A stretch of 64,000 nt of DNA from JBDSKH01 sp035495435. Lineage in GTDB: Bacteria; Actinomycetota; Actinomycetes; Actinomycetales; Microbacteriaceae. The position numbers and the translations under genes were made by a program. Location of the stretch: contig DATJFV010000020.1 in assembly GCA_035495435.1 (NCBI GenBank), positions 1 through 64,000 of the forward strand, read 5' to 3'. This document shows positions 57,702-64,000 of the stretch, one piece after another (position 1 is the first letter of the stretch; each line of letters begins with the position of its first letter). A model generated the notes under the pieces. It was not told where the DNA came from and did not search any database. It saw only the letters and a list, made by a program, of their open reading frames with translations.

Positions 57702-59213
57702 ATGACGCACCACATCCCCGCGGGGCTGCCCGACCGCATCCGGCACTACATCGACGGCGCGTTCACCGACAGCGCCGATGGCGGCACGTTCGAGGTGCTC
57801 GACCCGGTGACCAACGAGCCCTACACGACGGCGGCGGCCGGCACGAAGGCCGACATCGACCGCGCCGTCGAGGCCGCCACCCGTGCGTTCCGCGAGGGCC
57901 CGTGGCCGCGGATGAAGCCCCGCGAGCGCGCCCGCGTGCTCAACCGCATCGCGGATGCCGTCGAGGCGCGCGACGCGGAACTGGCCGAATGGGAGACCTT
58001 CGACACCGGCTTGCCGATCACGCAGGCACTCGGGCAGGCGCAGCGTGCGGCCGAGAACTTCCGGTTCTTCGCCGACCTGATCGTGGCGCAAGCCGACGAC
58101 GCATACCAGGTGCCGGGTGCGCAGCTGAACTACGTCAACCGCAAACCGGTCGGCGTCGCCGGGCTGATCACCCCGTGGAACACGCCGTTCATGCTGGAGT
58201 CGTGGAAGCTCGCCCCCGCCCTGGCGTCGGGCTGCACCGTCGTGCTGAAGCCGGCCGAGTTCACGCCGCTGTCGGCGTCGCTCTGGGCGGGCATCTTCGA
58301 GGACGCGGGGCTTCCGACGGGCGTGTTCAACCTGGTCAACGGCCTCGGTGAGGAGGCAGGCGATGCGCTGGTGAAGCATCCGGGCGTGCCGCTCATCTCG
58401 TTCACGGGAGAATCCTCGACCGGCCAGCTGATCTTCGCCAACGCCGCTCCGATGCTGAAGGGCCTGTCGATGGAGCTCGGCGGCAAGAGCCCCGCTGTGG
58501 TGTTCGCCGACGCCGACCTCGACGCCGCGATCGACTCGACCCTGTTCGGGGTGTTCTCGCTGAACGGTGAGCGCTGCACCGCCGGCTCGCGCATCCTGGT
58601 CGAACGCGCCGTGTACGACGAGTTCTGCACCCGGTACGCCGAGCGGGCCGCCCGGATCGTCGTCGGCGACCCGCATGACCCGGCGACCGAGGTCGGGTCG
58701 CTCGTGCACCCGGAGCACTACGCCAAAGTCATGTCGTACGTCGAACTCGGCAAGACCGAGGGCCGGCTGCTCGCCGGGGGCGGGCGGCCCGACGGCCTCG
58801 ACACCGGCAACTACGTCGCGCCGACCGTGTTCGCCGACGTGCCCCCGACGGCCCGCATCTTCCAGGAGGAGATCTTCGGCCCGGTGGTCTGCATCACCCC
58901 GTTCGACACCGACGCCGAGGCGCTCGACCTCGCCAACGGCGTGAAGTACGGGCTGGCCGCCTACCTCTGGACCAGCGACCTGAAACGGGCGCACACCTTC
59001 GCCCAGAGCGTCGAGGCGGGCATGGTGTGGCTCAACTCGCACAACGTGCGCGACCTGCGCACCCCGTTCGGCGGGGTGAAGGCCTCGGGCCTCGGCCACG
59101 AGGGCGGCTACCGCTCGATCGACTTCTACACCGACCAGCAGGCCGTGCACATCACGCTCGGCCCCGTCCACACCCCGAAGTTCGGGGCGAGCACCGCCGG
59201 AGCCGCATCATGA
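57702..59213 (+). CDS. hpaE: 5-carboxymethyl-2-hydroxymuconate semialdehyde dehydrogenase
   Basis: A 503-residue aldehyde dehydrogenase oxidising the ring-cleavage product of homoprotocatechuate with NAD+. The oxyanion Asn160 in ITPWNTPF, Lys183 in VLKPAEFTPL, the FTGESSTG nucleotide loop, Glu258 in SMELGGKSP and catalytic Cys292 in NGERCTAGSR are all in place. The closest functional group I recognise is HpaE, supported by the dioxygenase gene that overlaps its stop by four bases. The ATG at 57702 fits the family; a longer frame reaches into the aldolase gene. Confidence 0.92.
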   Translation: MTHHIPAGLPDRIRHYIDGAFTDSADGGTFEVLDPVTNEPYTTAAAGTKADIDRAVEAATRAFREGPWPRMKPRERARVLNRIADAVEARDAELAEWETFDTGLPITQALGQAQRAAENFRFFADLIVAQADDAYQVPGAQLNYVNRKPVGVAGLITPWNTPFMLESWKLAPALASGCTVVLKPAEFTPLSASLWAGIFEDAGLPTGVFNLVNGLGEEAGDALVKHPGVPLISFTGESSTGQLIFANAAPMLKGLSMELGGKSPAVVFADADLDAAIDSTLFGVFSLNGERCTAGSRILVERAVYDEFCTRYAERAARIVVGDPHDPATEVGSLVHPEHYAKVMSYVELGKTEGRLLAGGGRPDGLDTGNYVAPTVFADVPPTARIFQEEIFGPVVCITPFDTDAEALDLANGVKYGLAAYLWTSDLKRAHTFAQSVEAGMVWLNSHNVRDLRTPFGGVKASGLGHEGGYRSIDFYTDQQAVHITLGPVHTPKFGASTAGAAS

Positions 59214-60259
59214 CCGCACCCTTTGACATCCTGCGCTGCGCGTACGCCGAGCTCGTCGTCACCGACCTGGCCGCGTCGCGCGCCTTCTACGTCGACGTGC
59301 TCGGCCTCACCGTCACCTACGAAGACGACGACGTCATCTGCCTGCGCACGCTCGAAGAGTTCATCCACCACAACCTGGTGCTGCGGAACGGCCCGGTGGC
59401 GGCCGCCGCGGCACTCGCGTTCCGGGTGCGCACCCCTGACGACGTCGACCGCGCGCAGGCGTACTACGAGAGCATCGGATGCCGCACCGAGCGCCGCACG
59501 CAGGGTTTCGTTCCCGGGGTGGGCGACGCGGTGCGCGTGACGGATCCGCTGGGCTTCCCGTACGAGTTCTTCCACGACGTGCAGCACGCGGAGCGCCTCG
59601 CCTGGCGCTACGACCTGCACACCCCCGGGGCGCTGGTGCGGCTCGACCACTTCAACCAGGTCACGCCCGATGTGCCCGCCGGAGTCGCGTACCTCGAGAG
59701 CGTCGGGTTCCGCGTGACCGAAGACATCGAAGACTCCGACGGCGTCGTCTACGCCGCGTGGATGCACCGCAAGGGCACCGTGCACGACACCGCCCTCACC
59801 GGCGGAACGGGCCCCCGGCTGCACCACATCGCGTTCGCCACGCACGAGAAGCACAACATCATCGCCATCTGCGACAAGCTCGGCGCGCTGCGACTCTCGG
59901 ACCGCATCGAACGCGGGCCGGGCCGGCACGGGGTCTCGAACGCGTTCTACCTGTACATCCTCGACCCCGACGGTCACCGGGTGGAGATCTACACCCAGGA
60001 CTACTACACCGGCGACCCCGACAACCCGGTGGTGCGGTGGGATGTGCACGACAACCAGCGCCGCGACTGGTGGGGCAACCCGGTGGTGCCATCGTGGTAC
60101 ACGGAGGCCTCGCTCGTGCTCGACCTCGACGGCCGGCCGATGCCGGTCACCGAGCGCGCGGAGCCGTCAGAGGCGGCGGTCACGATCGGCGCCGACGGCT
60201 TCTCCTACACCCGCGCCGGCGACACCGACCGCGGGTTCAAGCTGGGCAACCAGGTCTAG
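59210..60259 (+). CDS. hpaD: Homoprotocatechuate 2,3-dioxygenase (extradiol, type I)
   Basis: A 349-residue vicinal-oxygen-chelate dioxygenase opening 3,4-dihydroxyphenylacetate. With a constant offset of minus 8 from the Brevibacterium fuscum enzyme, all key residues are present: metal ligands His147, His206 and Glu259; acid/base His192; Asn149, Trp184, Arg235, His240, Tyr249 and Arg285 around the substrate. The metal is Fe(II) or, as in Arthrobacter MndD, Mn(II); sequence alone does not decide. The ATG overlaps the hpaE stop by four bases. The 3' end, including the TAG stop, is duplicated as a 15-bp tandem repeat. Confidence 0.96.
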   Translation: MTAPFDILRCAYAELVVTDLAASRAFYVDVLGLTVTYEDDDVICLRTLEEFIHHNLVLRNGPVAAAAALAFRVRTPDDVDRAQAYYESIGCRTERRTQGFVPGVGDAVRVTDPLGFPYEFFHDVQHAERLAWRYDLHTPGALVRLDHFNQVTPDVPAGVAYLESVGFRVTEDIEDSDGVVYAAWMHRKGTVHDTALTGGTGPRLHHIAFATHEKHNIIAICDKLGALRLSDRIERGPGRHGVSNAFYLYILDPDGHRVEIYTQDYYTGDPDNPVVRWDVHDNQRRDWWGNPVVPSWYTEASLVLDLDGRPMPVTERAEPSEAAVTIGADGFSYTRAGDTDRGFKLGNQV

Positions 60260-60274
60260 GGCAACCAGGTCTAG
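60244..60274 (+). repeat. 15-bp tandem duplication over the hpaD stop codon
   Basis: GGGCAACCAGGTCTA occurs twice in tandem, followed by G, so two TAG codons follow 15 bases apart in the same frame. The second copy also supplies the stop codon of the small minus-strand gene. Confidence 0.85.
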
Positions 60275-60354
60275 AAGAACACCTGCAGCGCGAACGCGAC
60301 GGCCAGCGCCGCGGCGCCGAGCACCGCGAGACCCATCAGCAGGTACGAGAACAT
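60271..60354 (-). CDS. 27-residue single-span membrane peptide
   Basis: An open frame of 28 codons whose ATG shares one base with the nicotinamidase stop (TGATG), so it can be translated by coupling. The product starts MFSYLLMGLAVLG and is hydrophobic throughout, with an Ala/Leu/Val/Phe composition, no charged residue and a single predicted membrane helix. Codons keep the high third-position G+C of the genome. It is not similar to any peptide I recognise (compared with KdpF-type subunits). It could be a regulator or small subunit of a membrane protein, or chance; coupling and composition favour a real gene. Confidence 0.5.
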   Translation of the reverse strand: MFSYLLMGLAVLGAAALAVAFALQVFF

Positions 60355-60944
60355 CAGCGGTCTCCACTCGTCACGACATCCGCACCGGCGGATGCCAGTT
60401 CGGTCAGGGCAGCCGCAGACGACTCCGGCGCGACCCCGGCGACGAGGTCGGTGAGCACGCGCACGTGGCGCCCGGCGGCGATGGCGTCGAGGGCCGAAGC
60501 ACGCACGCAGTAGTCGGTCGCGATGCCGACCACGTCGACATCGGTGACCCCCAGCTCGGCGAGGGCCTCGGCGAAACCGGCCCCCGCATCCGTGGTGCCC
60601 TCGAAGATCGAGTACGCCGGCTTGCCCTGGCCCTTGCGCACATGCACGTCGATGAGGGTCGTGTCGAGAGCCGGGTGGTACTCGGCGCCGGGGGTGCCGG
60701 CGACGCAGTGCCGCGGCCAGGTGTCGACGAAGTCGGGCTCGGTGCCGGGGGCGGCGAAGTGGCCACCGTTGAGGTTGTCGCCGTCGTGCCAGTCACGCGA
60801 AGCGAACACGACGTCGTAGGTGTCGGGATTCGCCCGCAGGTACTCGGTCACCCCCGCCGCGACCGCCGCGCCGCCGTCGACGCCGAGCGCACCGCCCTCA
60901 GTGAAGTCGTTCTGCACGTCGATCACGAACAGGGCGCGGGTCAT
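60354..60944 (-). CDS. pncA: Nicotinamidase/isochorismatase family protein
   Basis: A 196-residue cysteine hydrolase, most like nicotinamidase PncA converting nicotinamide to nicotinate for NAD recycling. The catalytic Asp is in FVIDVQNDF, the metal ligands in SRDWHDGDN...H, the Lys in VRKGQ and the nucleophilic Cys in GIATDYCVRASALDA. The ATG at 60944 fits the family and has TAGGAG upstream; a longer frame enters the dacB gene region. It follows dacB by 10 bp and precedes the micropeptide gene. Confidence 0.93.
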   Translation of the reverse strand: MTRALFVIDVQNDFTEGGALGVDGGAAVAAGVTEYLRANPDTYDVVFASRDWHDGDNLNGGHFAAPGTEPDFVDTWPRHCVAGTPGAEYHPALDTTLIDVHVRKGQGKPAYSIFEGTTDAGAGFAEALAELGVTDVDVVGIATDYCVRASALDAIAAGRHVRVLTDLVAGVAPESSAAALTELASAGADVVTSGDR

Positions 60945-60954
60945 CCTGGTGCTC

Positions 60955-62442
60955 CTAGAAGTTGGCGAGGTTGTTGCCGCACTTGTACACACCGGTGGCC
61001 AGGGTGTCGAGTGCCTCCTTGGCATTGTCCTTGATGCCGCCGCCGATCGCGTAGAACGCGAAGGTCAGCCTGGTGCCGTCCTTCGCGGTCATGAACCCCG
61101 ACAGCGTGTACGCGATGTCGATCCATCCCGTCTTGGCGGTCAGGTTGCCGCGCAGCACGGCGTTGTCGCCGGTGAACCGGCTGGCGAGCGTGCCCGACTT
61201 GCCGGCGACCGGCAGGGCGTCGCGCACCAGATCGAGGTTCTCGGCGCCGGTTTCGACGCGGATCATGAACATCGCCATCGTCGTCGCCGGGACGCCGTTC
61301 TTCTCGCTGAGGCCCGAGCCGTCACGGATGACCAGCTTGGCCAAGGTCTCGGGGTCGTCGGGGAACAGCTCGCTCGGGATCGCCTGCTGCAGCGACGCGG
61401 CGCTGCCGTCGAGCCCGAGGCTGATCGACACGATGCGGGCCAGCATCTCGGCCAGGGTGTTGTCGCTGTTCAGCAGCATCTGCTTGATCAGCACCCGCAC
61501 CGGCTGCGACTTGACCTGGGCCAGCTTCGTGCCGCCCGCAGCCGTGCCGGTGCTGATCGCCACGTCGTCGGCGACGATGCCGTTGCCGTCCGCGTCGCGC
61601 AGCGCCTGCAGGAACGCTTTGCCGGCGCGGCCGATCGGGTCGGTGCTGCGCGGGCTCGTCTGACGGGTCGGATCGGCGCGGTCGCCGTCGACCTGCAACG
61701 CGGTCACCTCGGAGTGATAGCCGATGGTCTGCTCGGACCGCTTCCAGGTCGAGTCCCACTTGTCCGAGGGGTTCCAGTAGCTCGCGTCGAGAATGAGGCT
61801 GGTGATCTGCTGACCCGGGTTGTCCTGGCTGAACTTCGCCAGGGTCGCAGCCGCCAGGGTGCTCAGCTTGGGTGCGCCGGTGTACACGCTCTCGGTGCCC
61901 GGCGGCATGGCGCTGAGGGTCGCGTCACCGCGTCCGACGAGCACGATGCTGCCGGCCTGGCTGCCCTGGATCACCGACGTGGTGATCTGGTAGTCGGCCC
62001 CGAGCGCGAGCACGGCGGCCGAGGCGGTGAACACCTTCAGCACGCTGCCGGTCGGCTCCAGCGACGACGCGTGGTAGCGCAGCAGGGATTCACCGGTGTC
62101 GGCGTTGACGACGGCGGCGGCGAGCGACGGGAAGCGCGGGTCCTTCTCGAGCTTGCTGACCGAGCAGGTGCGCAGGATGGCGTCGGTCGGCTGTGCGCTC
62201 GGCTGCGGACGCGGCGGCAGCGGCGTCTCGCTCGGGGCGGGCGCGGCGGCCGGGGTCGAGCCGTAGGCGACCCCGGCGAACACGGCACCGGTGCCGAGCA
62301 GCACGAAGGCGATGGCGAGCGCCGAGAACAGCCAGGCCCGCGGATGCTTGCGCAGCAACTCACCGAGACCCCCGCCGGTGCGCGGCTGGGCCGGCTCGCC
62401 GGCGATCACGTCGCGGCGCGAGAGGGGAGGCTCGTCGGTCAC
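60955..62442 (-). CDS. dacB: D-alanyl-D-alanine carboxypeptidase/endopeptidase (PBP4 type)
   Basis: A 495-residue penicillin-binding protein of the S13 family trimming peptidoglycan outside the membrane. A cytoplasmic start (about 35 residues) and one membrane anchor at about 37-60 precede a Pro-rich linker. The active-site motifs are SVLK (SxxK serine in PTGSVLKVF), SDN (LLNSDNTLAEML) and KTG (TAKTGWID). The gene starts with GTG; TATCAT lies six bases upstream, fitting a leaderless mRNA. It leads the dacB-pncA-micropeptide run. Confidence 0.93.
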   Translation of the reverse strand: MTDEPPLSRRDVIAGEPAQPRTGGGLGELLRKHPRAWLFSALAIAFVLLGTGAVFAGVAYGSTPAAAPAPSETPLPPRPQPSAQPTDAILRTCSVSKLEKDPRFPSLAAAVVNADTGESLLRYHASSLEPTGSVLKVFTASAAVLALGADYQITTSVIQGSQAGSIVLVGRGDATLSAMPPGTESVYTGAPKLSTLAAATLAKFSQDNPGQQITSLILDASYWNPSDKWDSTWKRSEQTIGYHSEVTALQVDGDRADPTRQTSPRSTDPIGRAGKAFLQALRDADGNGIVADDVAISTGTAAGGTKLAQVKSQPVRVLIKQMLLNSDNTLAEMLARIVSISLGLDGSAASLQQAIPSELFPDDPETLAKLVIRDGSGLSEKNGVPATTMAMFMIRVETGAENLDLVRDALPVAGKSGTLASRFTGDNAVLRGNLTAKTGWIDIAYTLSGFMTAKDGTRLTFAFYAIGGGIKDNAKEALDTLATGVYKCGNNLANF

Positions 62443-62448
62443 CTCGCC

Positions 62449-62454
62449 ATGATA
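62449..62454 (-). promoter_or_regulatory. -10 element TATCAT of dacB (leaderless)
   Basis: The minus strand reads TATCAT, GGCGAG, GTG (62442). Confidence 0.55.
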
Positions 62455-62484
62455 GGCGAGGGCACCTGGGGCGGGCCTGCGCGG

Positions 62485-63474
62485 CTATCGCTCGCCGGGG
62501 TAGGTCAGGCCGATCTGCCGGCGCACCTCGTCGAGGGTCTCGATGATCGCGACCGTCTGCGCCGACGGCAGAACGTCGCTGTCGAGAGCACCCGCGGCGA
62601 CCAGCGACTCGAGTTCGGCCGCCTGGAACTGCATGCCGCGCCCCTCCACCCGGCTCTCGTACGCCTCAAGCACACTGCCGTCCGGGGCCACCACCCGGAA
62701 GCTCGTCGGGGTGTACCAGACGCCGTCGACCTCGATACGCGCCTCGGTCCCGAGGATCACCGCGCGGTTGGGCCCCGCGGTGTCGAGGGCGCACTGCAGC
62801 ACCGCCTGCTGGCCGCCGTCGTAGCCGAGGATCATCGCCGTCTGCCGGTCGACGCCCGTCACCGGGGTCGGCGAGGAGTGCGCCTGCACGCTCGCCGGGG
62901 CGCCGAACAGGTCCCAGGCGAACGACACCGGGTAGATGCCCAGGTCGAGCAGCGCCCCTCCGCCGAGGTCGGGGTTCTGGATGCGGTGCGCTGGGTCGGC
63001 GGGCAGCTTCTGCGTGTGGTCGGCGATCAGGGTGCGCACGTCGCCCAGGGTGCCGGCGGCGATGATCTCGCGGATGCGCACCATGTGCGGCAGCCAGCGA
63101 GTCCACATCGCCTCGAGCGCCACCAGCCCGCGCTCGTGTGCCAGGTCGACGACGCTGCGGGCCTCGCCGGCGTTCACGGTGAAGGCCTTCTCGACCAGCA
63201 CGTGCTTGCCGGCGTTCAGGGCGAGGATCGCATCGGCGGCGTGCATCGGGTGCGGAGTGGCGACGTAGATCACGTCGACGTCGGGGTCGGCGACGAGGGC
63301 CTCGTAGCTGCCGTGCGCCTGCGGGATGCCGTGCGCGGCGGCGAAGGCGTCGGCCCGCTCCTGCGTGCGCGACCCGACCGCCGTGACGGGCGAACCGAGC
63401 ACCTTCAGGTCTTTTGTCTGCTCCTCGGCGATCCAGCCCGTTCCCAGAATGCCCCAGCGCAGATGCTCCGTCAT
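62485..63474 (-). CDS. Gfo/Idh/MocA family NAD(P)-dependent oxidoreductase
   Basis: A 329-residue sugar or polyol dehydrogenase-like protein. The N-terminal Rossmann motif is GILGTGWIAEEQ, followed by VATPHPMHA and the catalytic-Lys motif VLVEKAFT (EKP variant with Ala). The C-terminal alpha/beta domain carries the GGGALLDLGIYPVSF motif. Substrate is not evident; family members act on inositol, glucose or related sugars and their phosphates. TAGGCT lies seven bases before the ATG, fitting a leaderless mRNA. Confidence 0.92.
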   Translation of the reverse strand: MTEHLRWGILGTGWIAEEQTKDLKVLGSPVTAVGSRTQERADAFAAAHGIPQAHGSYEALVADPDVDVIYVATPHPMHAADAILALNAGKHVLVEKAFTVNAGEARSVVDLAHERGLVALEAMWTRWLPHMVRIREIIAAGTLGDVRTLIADHTQKLPADPAHRIQNPDLGGGALLDLGIYPVSFAWDLFGAPASVQAHSSPTPVTGVDRQTAMILGYDGGQQAVLQCALDTAGPNRAVILGTEARIEVDGVWYTPTSFRVVAPDGSVLEAYESRVEGRGMQFQAAELESLVAAGALDSDVLPSAQTVAIIETLDEVRRQIGLTYPGER

Positions 63475-63481
63475 GAGAGCG

Positions 63482-63487
63482 AGCCTA
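63482..63487 (-). promoter_or_regulatory. -10 element TAGGCT of the Gfo/Idh/MocA gene (leaderless)
   Basis: The minus strand reads TAGGCT, CGCTCTC, ATG (63474). Confidence 0.6.
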
Positions 63488-63546
63488 AGCCGTGCAGGAA
63501 GGACCGGGCGCGCGGGCTGAGAGCCGCGCGCCCGGAACCGGGCGAC

Positions 63547-64000
63547 CTAGCAGCCGGCCCAGCGGGCGGCCGCGCGGGTGAAGTCGTACGGCTCGTTCGG
63601 GATGCCGCCGTGCGTCATCGCGAAGTAGATGCAGACACTCGTGGTGCTGCCGGTGTAGGTCGGCTTGTAGAGGGCGGTGCGGTGCGCCGTGGAGTCCCAC
63701 CATTTGATGGCCACCGTGGTTCCGGTGTTGCTCATGCCGCCCGCCAGGTTGCCGTCGCACCCCACGGAGGGCAGCCCATCACTGCGCTGCGTGCCGATGT
63801 GGCCCCAGGCCGACGACGGATCGAGCGACGGGTCCTCCGCCATCCAGAACAGCCGCGCCTCCATGCAGGAGTCGTAGCGGAAGTTGCCCAGCGGCACCGG
63901 CTTCAGGCAGTTCGCCGCACGCTTGGCGTTGTAGGCGTACGCGAACGTGACCAGATCATCGGTGGTGGTGCCGTGCACCCCCAGCGGCGACAGCTTCGAC
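63547..64000 (-). CDS. CAP/SCP-like extracellular protein, 5' end cut by window edge
   Basis: The last 150 residues of a protein whose start lies beyond position 64000; the frame is open to the edge. It has a CAP (SCP/PR-1-like) layout: TFAYAYNAKRAANCLKPVPL, a short ARLFWMAEDPSL stretch, WGHIG, IKWWDSTAHRTALYKP, and a C-terminal YDFTRAAARWAGC with several cysteines suited to disulphides. It is probably secreted or surface-anchored. The usual His-Glu-His-Glu metal set is only partly visible. Function is unknown. Confidence 0.7.
   Translation of the reverse strand, partial: SKLSPLGVHGTTTDDLVTFAYAYNAKRAANCLKPVPLGNFRYDSCMEARLFWMAEDPSLDPSSAWGHIGTQRSDGLPSVGCDGNLAGGMSNTGTTVAIKWWDSTAHRTALYKPTYTGSTTSVCIYFAMTHGGIPNEPYDFTRAAARWAGC

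Noticed and set aside
1..64000. tRNA, rRNA, tmRNA, CRISPR arrays, insertion sequences, prophage or plasmid genes
   Set aside because: I looked in all intergenic intervals and saw no cloverleaf with CCA-end pattern, no evenly spaced repeats and no transposase or integrase motifs.

Overview
The window is about 70% G+C, densely packed with genes, and uses many GTG starts. Its gene content points to a high-GC actinobacterium, most likely a Microbacteriaceae (Microbacterium-like): a biotin-dependent acyl-CoA carboxylase with a small epsilon subunit, an LpdA-type quinone reductase without the redox cysteines, polyprenol-phosphate mannose synthase, ECF sigma factors fused or linked to membrane proteins, and frequent leaderless promoters (TANNNT 6-8 nt before the start codon). 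I found no rRNA, tRNA, CRISPR array, insertion sequence or prophage. The taxonomic call is inference from content and composition.

Layout. 1-3.9 kb: 3' part of purK, a GtrA membrane protein, and a minus-strand operon birA, PH-domain protein, UDP-glucose dehydrogenase. 3.9-14.1 kb: mannosyltransferase, acyl-CoA carboxylase beta and epsilon subunits, an 890-bp intergenic region with a candidate small RNA and repeated hairpins, a three-gene two-component system, an RNA methyltransferase, Maf, and the biotinylated alpha subunit. 14.2-28.2 kb: quinone reductase followed by a purine/pyrimidine nucleoside salvage region (pnp, phosphosugar mutase, add with PTS EIIA/EIIB, nucleoside hydrolase, deoA, cdd and a complete BMP-type nucleoside ABC importer). 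28.3-33.1 kb: GDP-mannose pyrophosphorylase and sdhCDAB. 33.3-38.4 kb: two adjacent ECF sigma systems, one a sigma/zinc-finger/membrane/extracytoplasmic fusion, then ptsI. 38.5-43 kb: YihY membrane protein, xthA, trpS, HAD hydrolase and an AbiEi/DUF559-like protein. 43.2-46.8 kb: FMN riboswitch with ribD-ribE-ribBA-ribH. 46.9-52.8 kb: two lipoproteins sharing a repeated unrecognised domain, a DrrAB-like ABC exporter, and a divergent small HTH regulator plus ABC half-exporter controlled by twin palindromes. 52.8-60.3 kb: an aromatic catabolic island for homoprotocatechuate (flavin monooxygenase, FAH-RraA fusion, GntR regulator, DapA-type aldolase, semialdehyde dehydrogenase, ring-cleavage dioxygenase). 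60.3-64 kb: a 27-residue membrane peptide, nicotinamidase, PBP4-type carboxypeptidase, Gfo/Idh/MocA oxidoreductase and a truncated CAP-domain protein.

How the parts work together. BirA biotinylates the alpha subunit of the carboxylase whose beta and epsilon subunits lie close by. ManC and the polyprenol mannose synthase feed mannosylation. The importer brings in nucleosides that cdd, add, deoA, pnp and the hydrolase split to bases and sugar phosphates, and the mutase may handle the latter. The least explained items are the FAH-RraA fusion island, the EIIA/EIIB pair in the adenosine deaminase operon without a visible EIIC, the ECF fusion protein, the three-copy lipoprotein domain, the regulated candidate small RNA near 6.8 kb and the micropeptide after pncA.
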